Positions 15,432-25,400 of a DNA stretch of 64,000 nucleotides are shown one piece after another. The DNA comes from UBA7446 sp038143535 (GTDB taxonomy: Bacteria > Bacteroidota > Bacteroidia > Flavobacteriales > Flavobacteriaceae), in the NCBI GenBank assembly GCA_038143535.1, contig JAYQMD010000001.1, positions 248,001 through 312,000 of the forward strand. The letters are read 5' to 3'. The notes beneath the pieces were generated by a model that had not been told where the DNA came from, ran no database searches, and worked only from the letters and a program-made list of their open reading frames with translations. Within the stretch, counting starts at the first letter, position 1. Each line of letters begins with the position of its first letter. Position numbers and translations under genes: made by a program.

Positions 15432-17159
15432 ATGACAGATTTCTCATCTTTGGGAATTGATCCCAAACTACTAGAGGCAATAGATGCCTTAGGTTTTCAA
15501 TTGCCCACGGACGTTCAGCAAAAAGCGATTCCTGTTCTTTTAGAAAAGGAAACCGACATGGTCGCACTTGCGCAGACAGGAACAGGCAAAACAGCTGCTT
15601 TTGGCCTGCCAATGCTGCAGAAAATAGATACAAGCAGCAGAACTACGCAAGCACTTGTTATTGCTCCGACACGAGAGTTATGCATACAAATAAGTAAAGA
15701 GCTTATTAAATATGCTTCAGCGATTGAAGGATTGAATATAGTTCCCATATATGGTGGCGCAAGCATCAACGATCAAGCAAAGGCTGTCAAAAAAGGCGCA
15801 CAAGTTTTGGTGGCAACACCTGGTCGTATGCAGGATATGATGCGTAGAAAATACATCAATATCTCCTCCATTGCCTTCTGTATTTTGGACGAAGCAGATG
15901 AGATGTTAAATATGGGTTTTAAGGAAGATATCACAAACATTCTCTCTCATACACCTAACGATAAGCAAACATGGTTGTTCTCTGCTACCATGCCCAAAGA
16001 AGTAGCACGGATTGCGAAAGAGTTTATGTATAACCCAATCGAAATTACGGTTGGCACCAAAAATGCAGCTTCGACCAACATCAATCACGAGTATTATTTG
16101 GTAAGTGGGCGTGAGCGATACAACTTATTAAAGCGGCTTTCGGACACGCAGCCTGATATTTATTCAATAGTATTTTGTCGTACCAAACGCGATACCCAAC
16201 GCGTGGCTGAAAAGCTTATTGAAGATGGCTACAGTGCAGGTGCCCTGCACGGAGACCTTAGCCAAAAGCAGCGTGATATGGTGATGAAAGCCTTTCGTGC
16301 TAAGCAAATTAAGACGCTTGTGGCTACAGATGTTGCAGCACGCGGATTAGATGTTGACAAAATATCGCACGTGATTCACTATCAATTGCCAGACGAGATC
16401 GAAACCTACACGCACAGAAGCGGTAGAACAGGACGCGCCAGTAGTTTAGGTACTTCCATGATCATACTCACTAGGGGCGAGTTGGGTAAAATCAAAAAGC
16501 TTGAGCGCATCATCAATGCCAAAATTACTGCGCAAGAAGTTCCAGATGTAAATGCCATACTTACAAGGCAATTACAATACTTTGCCAAAAAAATTAAGAC
16601 CACAGATGTCAGCGATGAAATTGACAGCTACTTGGCTGAAGTCAATACAATTTTAGGCGATTTTTCAAAAGAAGATTTGATTAAAAAACTAATGTCTGTA
16701 GAGTTTAATAGACTGCACAGTTACTATCAAAAGCAATCAAATACGATATCAAAAGCAAAGACAGAAGGACATGGACTTTCAAAGAAGGCCTCTGATGCCC
16801 GCTACAACATCAATATTGGTAGTCGAGACGATTATGACTGGAAAGCTTTAAAGTCTTTTTTGGTTGATTTCCTATCTTTCCAAAAGGACGATATTTATCA
16901 CGTAGACGTAATGGACAACAACGCTTATTTTAACACAAGCATGGACAAAAAAGACCATGTATTGGCTGCGTTTGAAGGCTTTAAACTTGATGGACGTGTG
17001 ATTCAAATTCGGACCACGGAGAAAAGAGGCCAGCACCTGCAAGGTGGAGGTGTTTACGCTAAAAAGCGAAATAAAAAAGGAAATCGTTTTAGTAATCGTA
17101 AAAAAGGCAGTCGTTCTTTTGGTGACTTTAAAAAGGGAAAGAGGAAAAATCATCGATGA
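15432..17159 (+). CDS. DEAD-box ATP-dependent RNA helicase with DbpA-type RNA-binding domain
   Basis: A 575-residue RNA helicase related to CsdA/DeaD. The helicase motifs appear in order: Q-motif region (QLPTDVQQKAIP), motif I AQTGTGKT, Ia PTRELCIQ, II DEAD (LDEADEM), III SAT, V ATDVAARGLDVD and VI HRSGRTGR. A linker is followed by the DbpA-like RRM at about 460-545 and a Lys/Arg-rich tail. Its likely role is ribosome assembly or cold-adaptation RNA remodelling. The ATG at 15432 is chosen over an in-frame TTG at 15420. It is a housekeeping gene sitting between two carbohydrate blocks, so unrelated to glycan use. Confidence 0.92.
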   Translation: MTDFSSLGIDPKLLEAIDALGFQLPTDVQQKAIPVLLEKETDMVALAQTGTGKTAAFGLPMLQKIDTSSRTTQALVIAPTRELCIQISKELIKYASAIEGLNIVPIYGGASINDQAKAVKKGAQVLVATPGRMQDMMRRKYINISSIAFCILDEADEMLNMGFKEDITNILSHTPNDKQTWLFSATMPKEVARIAKEFMYNPIEITVGTKNAASTNINHEYYLVSGRERYNLLKRLSDTQPDIYSIVFCRTKRDTQRVAEKLIEDGYSAGALHGDLSQKQRDMVMKAFRAKQIKTLVATDVAARGLDVDKISHVIHYQLPDEIETYTHRSGRTGRASSLGTSMIILTRGELGKIKKLERIINAKITAQEVPDVNAILTRQLQYFAKKIKTTDVSDEIDSYLAEVNTILGDFSKEDLIKKLMSVEFNRLHSYYQKQSNTISKAKTEGHGLSKKASDARYNINIGSRDDYDWKALKSFLVDFLSFQKDDIYHVDVMDNNAYFNTSMDKKDHVLAAFEGFKLDGRVIQIRTTEKRGQHLQGGGVYAKKRNKKGNRFSNRKKGSRSFGDFKKGKRKNHR

Positions 17160-17275
17160 TTAGTCTTTCAAACAAACGACAGTCTTTTCATTTTTTTATA
17201 TTAGAGCAAAAATAGTTTTGAGCTATTTACTATAACTTAATTCTAATAGCGTATCAGTCATCGCTTTTATGTAAA

Positions 17276-18946
17276 ATGTCAAGTACCTTTTCTTTTTTTA
17301 TTAAACTTACCCTCTTGCTGCATTTAGGGACGCTATATGCTCAGACCTTTACCAATCCCGTATTGCCAGGGGGCTATCCAGACCCATCCATTTGTAAAGT
17401 AGGGGATGATTTTTATATGGCAAATTCATCTTTTGAATATTTCCCTGGAATACCTATCCACAAAAGCAAAGATTTGGTAAACTGGACCTTAATTGGTCAC
17501 GGGCTGCAACGCGAAGCCCAATGTAGTGGTGCTGTTAACCTTGTAGACGTACAGCCAAACGGCGGTATATATGCCCCAACCTTGCGTTATCATGACGGTA
17601 CATTTTATGTCATCACAACAGCCATATATTTTGATGCAAAGACAAAAAAGCACGTTGGAAATAATTTTATCATCACGGCTACCAATCCGGCTGGACCTTG
17701 GTCCGACCCCGTTGTTGTGCAAGGAGCGCCTGGGATTGACCCAGACCTTTTCTTTGATGAAGATGGCCGCCTCTGGTATACTGGGCAACATAAACCAAAA
17801 GATCCTGAATTTATAGATCAGAAAGAAATTTGGATGCAAGAGCTCAACCGTGAAACTTTTCAATTGACGGGAGCGCGTTACCATTTGTGGCGCGGCGCAT
17901 GTGATGGCGTATGGACAGAAGGACCGCATATTTATAAAAATGACGGTAGATATTACTTGATGATTGCTGAAGGGGGCACCTCTTTTAATCACGCCGTAAT
18001 GGTGGCTGCTAGTGACAAGCTCACAGGTCCTTATGTCTCCAATGCACGAAATCCTATTTTTACTTCAAGACAGCTTTCATATGAAAATTGGGTGCACAGC
18101 ACCGGTCATGGTGATCTTGTTAAACTAGACGACGGTCGTTGGTATATGTTTCTTTTGGGTGTGCGAGGTGACTTAAAGCGCAAGTCAAATATGGGCCGGG
18201 AAACCTTTGTGGTGCCTGTTGGTTGGGAGCGCGATATGCATCCAAGAAAAGGAAAAATTTTATGGCCCGTAGTTGCTCCAAAAACAGGACGTATTGAAAG
18301 AGTTAATCCCGTTATTTTTGACGGCGGCGCACCCGCAAAGAATCGGGCTTTCCGAGACGATTTTAAGTATAGCACACTTAACCTTGCGTGGAACTTTGTT
18401 AGAGTTCCTTTGCCAAACACCTATAGCCTAGACGAAAATCCAGGTCATCTAAGACTCTTTACTCACAAAAACACCATTTCAAGGCGCAAACGCGCACATT
18501 TTATGGGAATAAAACAGACTGAAAGCGACTTTATTTTTACCACCAAGATGCGCTTTAACCCCTCACATGACGATTCGACAGCAGGCATTGCTGTAGTCCA
18601 AAAAGACGAAAATTATGTATTTTTTTCAGTCCGTAAAGATGTTGATGGGATGCTAGTAGAAGTCTTACACAAAAAAAAGAAAATACAAACAATTAAGGCA
18701 CATAAACTCAATTCTTATAAGGGAGAAATTCGCTTTAAATTAGTGTCTGCCAATGATACCTATACGTTTTCGTATGCGACTAAGGGCAAGCGATATAATG
18801 TGTTGACAACAACTCCGGCAGACTTGTTGCTCTTTAGTGGATTTACGGGTGCACATATTGGGCTTTATGCTACAAGCAACGGGCAAGATAATAACGATTT
18901 TTCAGATTACGATTGGATAAATTATATCCCTAAACCTAGAAAATGA
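17276..18946 (+). CDS. GH43 beta-xylosidase / alpha-L-arabinofuranosidase
   Basis: A 556-residue inverting family 43 enzyme with an N-terminal signal peptide (cleavage after LYAQ, about residue 23). The five-bladed propeller carries the catalytic triad: general base Asp36 (GGYPDPS), pKa modulator Asp155 (GIDPDLF) and acid Glu215 (WTEGPH). A C-terminal concanavalin-like domain (about 350-550), which closes the active site in many GH43 xylosidases, is present. The GYPDPSICKVGDDFYM / EYFPGIPIHKS pattern is typical of xylo-oligosaccharide-acting subfamilies. Its stop overlaps the start of the next gene (ATGA), so the two are translationally coupled and the pair would remove xylosyl/arabinosyl and ester groups together. 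Confidence 0.88.
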   Translation: MSSTFSFFIKLTLLLHLGTLYAQTFTNPVLPGGYPDPSICKVGDDFYMANSSFEYFPGIPIHKSKDLVNWTLIGHGLQREAQCSGAVNLVDVQPNGGIYAPTLRYHDGTFYVITTAIYFDAKTKKHVGNNFIITATNPAGPWSDPVVVQGAPGIDPDLFFDEDGRLWYTGQHKPKDPEFIDQKEIWMQELNRETFQLTGARYHLWRGACDGVWTEGPHIYKNDGRYYLMIAEGGTSFNHAVMVAASDKLTGPYVSNARNPIFTSRQLSYENWVHSTGHGDLVKLDDGRWYMFLLGVRGDLKRKSNMGRETFVVPVGWERDMHPRKGKILWPVVAPKTGRIERVNPVIFDGGAPAKNRAFRDDFKYSTLNLAWNFVRVPLPNTYSLDENPGHLRLFTHKNTISRRKRAHFMGIKQTESDFIFTTKMRFNPSHDDSTAGIAVVQKDENYVFFSVRKDVDGMLVEVLHKKKKIQTIKAHKLNSYKGEIRFKLVSANDTYTFSYATKGKRYNVLTTTPADLLLFSGFTGAHIGLYATSNGQDNNDFSDYDWINYIPKPRK

Positions 18947-19794
18947 AAAGTATGCATATTTTTATTGTTATAGCATTTGGTTTGTTTTCGTGTGATCAAG
19001 ACCAAGCGCGTATGGATGAGGCAGATACAGCGAAAATTTTGACTACGAAGACCATCGAAATTGATCAGCAAATTGACGGTCAAATGGTTAGTAGGTCCGT
19101 GCTTATTCAAGCACCTCCAATTTCAGATGCAACAGTAAAGTATCCCCTTGTTTTTGCTTTTCATGGGCGCGGTGGTAACAACAAGCATTGGGTAAATACG
19201 CTAAGACAGTTTACAGATGCAGGCGCATTTATTGGCATATACCCGCAAGGATATTTAAACTCTTGGAACTTAGGGACAGAGCCTTCAACCGCTGACGATG
19301 TAGCTTTTGTCAATACCATTGTAGAGACCTTGTTAACCTATACAAATGTCGACAGCGAAAAAATATTTGCCTTGGGCTCCTCTAACGGGGCAGGAATGGT
19401 AAATACCTTGGCCGCTAAAACCCCGCATTTCAAGGCCATTGCTCCAGTAGCTTCACAATTAATAGCTTCTATAGATATCAGTATGCAGACCAAGCCTGTT
19501 TCAATATTTCAAATTAATGGCGCAAAAGATAATGTTATCCCAATTGAAGGAGGTGAGCGTTTTGGTCACTCCTTTTTTAGCGCTCATGAGAGTGTACGAA
19601 GATGGGCAATGCAATTTGGTTGCGATTTAACTCCATCAGAAACGATACTACTTGGAAATACATCTTTTGTTTTTTCTGGTTGCTCGAATCAGGTTGAAGT
19701 GCAATACCTTCGCGTTGAAAATGCAGAGCATAATATTTCTGCTGCCTACCCACAGCTTTGGCAGCACATTTGGACATTTTTCTCATCACGCTAA
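18943..19794 (+). CDS. CE1-like / PHB depolymerase-family esterase, lipoprotein
   Basis: A 283-residue alpha/beta-hydrolase with a lipoprotein signal (LFSCD, Cys17). The oxyanion-side FAFHGRGG loop is near 72-78, the nucleophile elbow GSSNG gives Ser147, an Asp lies in NGAKDNVIP and a His in ENAEHN, completing a serine-hydrolase triad. This layout is shared by feruloyl/acetylxylan esterases of carbohydrate esterase family 1 and extracellular PHB depolymerases. Its coupling by a 4-base overlap to a GH43 xylosidase, and the GH10 gene 79 bases downstream, favour action on acyl groups of xylan. Acetyl versus feruloyl specificity is not determinable here. Confidence 0.82.
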   Translation: MKSMHIFIVIAFGLFSCDQDQARMDEADTAKILTTKTIEIDQQIDGQMVSRSVLIQAPPISDATVKYPLVFAFHGRGGNNKHWVNTLRQFTDAGAFIGIYPQGYLNSWNLGTEPSTADDVAFVNTIVETLLTYTNVDSEKIFALGSSNGAGMVNTLAAKTPHFKAIAPVASQLIASIDISMQTKPVSIFQINGAKDNVIPIEGGERFGHSFFSAHESVRRWAMQFGCDLTPSETILLGNTSFVFSGCSNQVEVQYLRVENAEHNISAAYPQLWQHIWTFFSSR

Positions 19795-19873
19795 AAATTA
19801 TAGTTTTTGACAAATAACTTTCAAAACAAAGTCAAATTATGGGGTAATTTGCAATTTTAATAGAATATCTCAA

Positions 19874-21250
19874 ATGACAACTCGATTTATAGCTGCATTT
19901 TATATAGTGGTTTTTTTTGCGCTTACTTCAAGTGCCCAGGAGCACCTTGTTCACATCCCTTGGCAATTAGACGGCGCTAACGAACGAATCGAAAATATAA
20001 GAAAAGGTGAGGTGCAATTGGCTTTTATTTTGGACGGCAAACCCCTAAAAGATAAAGCCAGTATAGATCTTGAGTTGGTTCGTCATGAATTTAGCTTCGG
20101 CGTTTCTATGACGCAGGAAACTTCGCTTAGCAAAAAAGCCAAAACCCAATATCGAAACCGAGTTAAAGAGCTCTTTAACTTTGTTACATTGGGATTTTAT
20201 TGGGCCGCGCGTGACGAAAAAAAGGATCTGACCGGCTACAATCGTATGATGCGCCGAAAAGTGGAATGGGCCGTAGCGAATGACATTAAAATCAAAGGAC
20301 ACCCGTTGTTATGGCACGAGTCTTTACCCAAATGGGTTATTGACTTTCAAGATCCAGTTTCCCTTGAGAAAATAATTTTTAAGCGTATGCAAGACCTATT
20401 GCTTGATTATCCCGAAATTCAATATTGGGATGTTTACAATGAAGCTGTCGCACCTTTCAAAAACCATGTGACACCCAGTGGTGTTACCCGTTGGATTACA
20501 TATAAAGGCGGAATATACCCAGCCATGTTAGAGCTCTATGCGTTTGCCAATAAAATAGCACCAAATAAAATTTACACCAATAACCATTACCATCCAACAG
20601 ACCCAGAATTTCTAAAGCTAAACGAATATTTTATTGAACAAAACGTGGGATACCAAGCCATTGGAATGCAAGCACATATGCAAACCCATGATAATGTATT
20701 TGAGGAGCAAGAACTATGGGATTTGGTTAGTACGTTCACCCCCCTTGGTAAAGACATCCAGTTCACTGAAGTTACCGTAACCAGTTCAAAGCTATTTAAC
20801 AACTGGAAAGACCACGGGGTGTTTTTGGAGGAGCGCAAAGTAGCACGCAAAAAAGGGGAAAAGATGAACTTACCAAGTATTGCACAGAAGGAGCTATATC
20901 AAGCTGCCTACATCAAAGATTTCTACACACTCCTATTTAGCCATCCCAGCGTGAGTTCCATTACTATGTGGAACCTGACCGATAGAAATGCATGGCGTGG
21001 TCATGCAGCGGGGATTTTAGATAGCGATATGCAGCCAAAAAAGGCTTTTTTTACACTTAAAAATTTGATAAAAAATACTTGGTCCACAAAGCTTACAACT
21101 GATTTTGACACCAATGAAGGCCTTGTTTTTTCTGGATTTTACGGAAAATATAAGGCTACTGTGACTATTAATGATAAAACCTATGCCGTTGATTTTCGCC
21201 ACACTAAAGAAAATTCAAAAACCATAGTCTTGGATTTAAGTGGTCAATAA
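19874..21250 (+). CDS. GH10 endo-beta-1,4-xylanase, secreted
   Basis: A 458-residue GH10 enzyme with a signal peptide (cleavage near SSAQE). Residues about 25-75 form a small beta-sandwich-like lead-in often seen before this GH10 subtype, then the TIM barrel begins (HEFSFGVSM). Conserved residues: KGHPLLWHESLPKW with the usual His148, acid/base Glu190 in WDVYNEAV and nucleophile Glu299 in QFTEVTV, plus WNLTDRNAWRG in the seventh strand. It therefore keeps the canonical subsite residues that the lipoprotein GH10 at 10408 and the sulfatase-linked GH10 lack. It is probably the last gene of the GH43-CE1-GH10 unit, meeting the converging CarboxypepD_reg gene with 3 bases between. Confidence 0.9.
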   Translation: MTTRFIAAFYIVVFFALTSSAQEHLVHIPWQLDGANERIENIRKGEVQLAFILDGKPLKDKASIDLELVRHEFSFGVSMTQETSLSKKAKTQYRNRVKELFNFVTLGFYWAARDEKKDLTGYNRMMRRKVEWAVANDIKIKGHPLLWHESLPKWVIDFQDPVSLEKIIFKRMQDLLLDYPEIQYWDVYNEAVAPFKNHVTPSGVTRWITYKGGIYPAMLELYAFANKIAPNKIYTNNHYHPTDPEFLKLNEYFIEQNVGYQAIGMQAHMQTHDNVFEEQELWDLVSTFTPLGKDIQFTEVTVTSSKLFNNWKDHGVFLEERKVARKKGEKMNLPSIAQKELYQAAYIKDFYTLLFSHPSVSSITMWNLTDRNAWRGHAAGILDSDMQPKKAFFTLKNLIKNTWSTKLTTDFDTNEGLVFSGFYGKYKATVTINDKTYAVDFRHTKENSKTIVLDLSGQ

Positions 21251-21253
21251 GCT

Positions 21254-22456
21254 CTAGCGCATATTTGAATACTTAAATTGATTTTCAAGGGGCACACCAA
21301 ATAAATCAACCAACTCACCTATATTTTTATTGAAAAAGCGGGTGTTGGGCGGTATGTTCAATTTTTCCCAATAAGCAGGGTCGTATGCGGTTTTATACTG
21401 AGTCATGTCTTTGTTGTGCATGACCTCTCCGACATTAAAAAGAGTTTTATCTTCTTTTATGTCCAATACGTATGCCTCATGCCTATAGGCTATGGGGATA
21501 TATTTAGGAACTGTTTGACCGTTACTCCTCATGGCGCGTTTGACATTTTCGGATGGGGCTGCAGCGCCTTTCCATTCTCTTTGGTGGTAGCTCAAAAACA
21601 GCTTGCCTTTGTTGTTTTTCTTGTAAACGTAGGTTGCAATGAGTGACTTCCCTATTTCGGGTTGCTTTTCCATTTCTAGTTTGTAAACCTTGTAGGAATC
21701 CATTCCGATATACAGCCATAATGTTTCCTTGTATGGTAGCACACCTTTGGCAATGATTACGTCTTCATTATCGTAGCTTGAGTCCCCTATTTTCGTCCAC
21801 TTGTAGGATTTAACATTGATGCCTTTTCGCAGTGGGTTGTTAAATTCCATATACTTTAGCGCGTGCAATTTTTGTTCATTCTTCACAAACCTATAATCTG
21901 CCGAGGTTCTTACATGGTCTACAGAAAACTTAACTAGGTAGGAGCTGGGCCCACGATCTATTGCATTAATGCTGTGCTCGATATAAAAACGGCATAAATT
22001 GTCTTCCACCGACCATCTTCGGTATAAGATATTCAACTGATGATTTTTACTAACCGTGTTGTCGCGCAATTTTTTCAGCGCATTTTTGACATAAAAATGA
22101 ATACTGTTTACAACTACTTCATTAAGCTTGGTTGTTTGTTCTTCCAGTACAATTTCCTTTTTTTCAAGCTTCAAAAAGTCTTTAATCTTTATGGTGAAAT
22201 TTGAAAACCCAAGTGACGAAACGGTCATATTATCTTCAAGTTCCTTGTTTGAGACACGGAAATAAAAAGTACCTTCTTCAGTGGAAGTTGTGCCCATATT
22301 CTTTTGCAAGATTCCCACTGCTGCGTAAGGCACTTCATAGCCATTTTGATCAATAATCTTTCCCATGACCGCAACGCTTTCTTGCGCAAATGCAGTCATA
22401 CAGCTGAACAATAAAATTGAAAAAATATAGTAAATAAACTTGTGAGAATAACACAT
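21254..22456 (-). CDS. CarboxypepD_reg-like domain protein of unknown function
   Basis: A 400-residue exported protein. After a signal peptide (to about AFAQE) comes a carboxypeptidase-D regulatory-like beta-sandwich (about 27-110: VMGKIIDQNGYEVPYAAVGI, GTTSTEEGTFYFRV, EEQTTKLNEVVV), the same fold as the N-terminal plug-side domain of SusC proteins. The rest (about 115-400) has alternating strands, such as FYIEHSINAIDRG and LWLYIGMDSYKVYKLEM, that look like an outer-membrane or periplasmic beta structure, but I do not recognise a named family. It lies 7 bases after the HTCS gene and is likely co-transcribed with it, hinting at a role in sensing or envelope coupling for this locus. Confidence 0.6.
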   Translation of the reverse strand: MCYSHKFIYYIFSILLFSCMTAFAQESVAVMGKIIDQNGYEVPYAAVGILQKNMGTTSTEEGTFYFRVSNKELEDNMTVSSLGFSNFTIKIKDFLKLEKKEIVLEEQTTKLNEVVVNSIHFYVKNALKKLRDNTVSKNHQLNILYRRWSVEDNLCRFYIEHSINAIDRGPSSYLVKFSVDHVRTSADYRFVKNEQKLHALKYMEFNNPLRKGINVKSYKWTKIGDSSYDNEDVIIAKGVLPYKETLWLYIGMDSYKVYKLEMEKQPEIGKSLIATYVYKKNNKGKLFLSYHQREWKGAAAPSENVKRAMRSNGQTVPKYIPIAYRHEAYVLDIKEDKTLFNVGEVMHNKDMTQYKTAYDPAYWEKLNIPPNTRFFNKNIGELVDLFGVPLENQFKYSNMR

Positions 22457-22463
22457 TTTAATT

Positions 22464-25400
22464 TTAATTGGTTAACGCCTCTTTATGCTCTTTGCTATTA
22501 AGACGATAGTCTTTTGGAATAATTCCCGTATGTTCTTTGAATCTTTTGGTAAAATAGGAGGGAGAGGCAAAGCCTACTTTAAAACAAATCTCACCAATGG
22601 TCATGTCTGTTTTTGCCAATAATTCTTTTGCTTTTTCGAGCCGTGTTTTCCGAATGATTTCATTAGCTGAATTTCCGGTTAGTGCCTTAATTTTCCTATA
22701 CAACTTACTTCTGCTCAATCCCAGTTCATTGGCAATGTCTTGGACACACAGGTCTTCTTTAGACAAATTGTTACCGATAACATTCAATACGTCTGCAAGA
22801 ATTTTTTTGTCATAGCCAACGTCGTCCACATCTAATTCGAGGCTTTTAAAATACGTTTGATAAAAGGTGTTTTTGGCTTTGACCATTTGACGTAAATGCG
22901 TTTTTAAAAGATTTACGCTAAAGGGTTTTTTCAAATAGACATCAGCTCCTGCATCAATGCCTTCTATACGCTCTTTTTCGGCTATTTTGGCCGTAAGCAT
23001 AAGCACCGGTATTGTACGGGTAACTTTATTTGATTTAAGGAGCTGACACATTTCAATGCCGTCCATTTCAGGCATCATTACATCGGCAATAATAACATCA
23101 GGCTTGTGTTGTTTGGCCATTTCTAGGCCTATTTTCCCATTCACAGCTTCGAGAACGCGATAGGCTCCTTTGAGTTCTAACTTAAGATATTCACGTAGCT
23201 CTATATTGTCTTCAACAATAAGAAGGCTGTGTTCTCGTTCGGTTTGTGGAGCGGTTGCCTCAAGGTTTTCTTCAATGCTGTGCTCTATTTTTGGCTGAGG
23301 TTGCTGGGTGGTATATGTAGCAAATTGACCTTCTGAAAAATGTGCTTTTCCAGCAGCAAAAAAGATTTTAAACGAGGTGCCTAACTCCTGTTCACTCTCA
23401 ACTTCAATTTTACCTTTGTGGTAATCGACAAATTTTCGAACTACTTCCAGACCAATACCCGTTCCGCCATAGTATTGTTCATTATTATCTTTGTCTTGAT
23501 AGAAGCGTTCAAATATATTGCTAATGTTTTCTTTTTTAATGCCTATACCACTGTCTTTAATTATGACTTCAAACGCGTCTTGTGGTTGTGTTTTATCAAT
23601 CAGCGGGAATACCACACTTCCCTCATGATAGTTTACGGTAACGCTGATGCTCCCCCCTTCTTTTGTTGCTTTAAATGCATTTGATAGAAGGTTAAAAATA
23701 ATCTTTTCTAGCATTGATTGGTCAGCCCATACCGGGGTTTGATTGATGTCAGTTTGGGTAAAATTCAAATTGATATTTCGGTAAAGCGCCTCTTCATCAT
23801 AATAAGAAGTAACACTTTTAACAACGGTTTGCAGATCTGTCTCTTTAACGCGTAATTGAATTTTTCCAAATTGCATTTTTCTAAAGTCCATCAATTCATC
23901 AATCAGCCGCTTCATTCTTTTGGTATTGCGATGGATAATTCTGTGTTTGGTTCTAACGTCTTCTGGCAAACTCATGACATCTGGGGCAGACAACAAAGAT
24001 TCTAATGGATTAAGCATAAGTGTTAGAGGTGTTCTAAATTCATGCGAAATATTAGTAAAAAACTGTATTTTTTTTGCGTGTAGATCTTCGGTTTGCTTGC
24101 GTTGGTTTCTCTCGACTTCTGCTTTTCTGCGTTCTCTTACACGAAGTTTGATTAAACTAAAAATATAAAACCCAAGCCCGCCTAGGATTACTAAATAGCA
24201 GATTTTAGCCCCTATGGTTGCCCAATATGGAGGCTGTACTTTTATAAATATATTTTTAGAATTTTCTGTCCAAACACCGTCATTATTTGCTGCCTTGAGT
24301 TTAAACACATATTTACCAGGTTTAATGTTTGTAAAGGTTGCCGTACGCTGTTGATCAACATAGTTCCAATCACGGTCTAAGCCTTCAAGCATATAGGCAT
24401 AGTTATTTTTTTCACCACGGGTCATGTTTACCCCTACAAAGTCAATTGAAAAAGAAGATTGGTCGTGACTTAAGAGGATGGTGTCGCTGTATTGGATGGT
24501 TTTTTTAAGTGACCCCTCCTTTGAAACACCAACTCTTTTATTGCCAATTTTTAAATCTTGAAAAATAATTTTCGGCAGGGTTGTGTTTAACGGGATATTG
24601 TTAAAATCAAAAAAGTTTATGCCTTCGCTAGTTCCAAGGTAGAGCATGTTGCGTTCGGTGTAGAAAGCACTGCGGTTTATTTTTTTACTCAAAAGACCGT
24701 CTTCAGATTCAAAAATGCGAAAGCCTTCGTTGTTTTGGTCGTATCTAATAAGACCATTGTCTGTACCCAACCAGAAATATCCGTCATAGGTTTGTGTAAT
24801 GGAATTGATAGACATATTCCTGATTTCACTGTCTTTTCCATGCCACGTAAAGGAGTCTTCAGCTGCCGAGTAACTAAAAAGCCCATAACCATCAGTACCA
24901 ACCCAGATATTATTGTTGCTGTCCTCGTACAGGGCAAAAACGATAAAGTCAGCGATCACCCCTTGCGATAAATCACGAATTTTGGCGTTAAAAGAAATGA
25001 CTTCGTTCTTTTTTTGATTGTACTTATAAATTCCTTTTCTGGTACCCATCCAAACGTTATCGTCTTTGTCTACAATAACCTTTCTGATGTTGCCATTTTG
25101 TAGTTCAAACTTTTTAAAAGGTTCACTATCATGGTTTGTCAATTTGCCACTATTTAGGTCATAAGAAATCAATCCGCTTAAAAAGGTACCTATCCAAATC
25201 ACACCATTTGAATCTTCTGAGAAGCTTACAATTCGGTTTGATTTTAGTGTATTGTTATATGATTTTGTGCTGAAATTTATAAAACGACGGTAACCTTTTT
25301 TCAATAAATAAATACCGTTGTACCATGAGGCCACCCATACATTTTGCCTGCTGTCAATAAACAAAGAGGGGATGTCCATGCTATTGAGTCCCTTAGCAAT

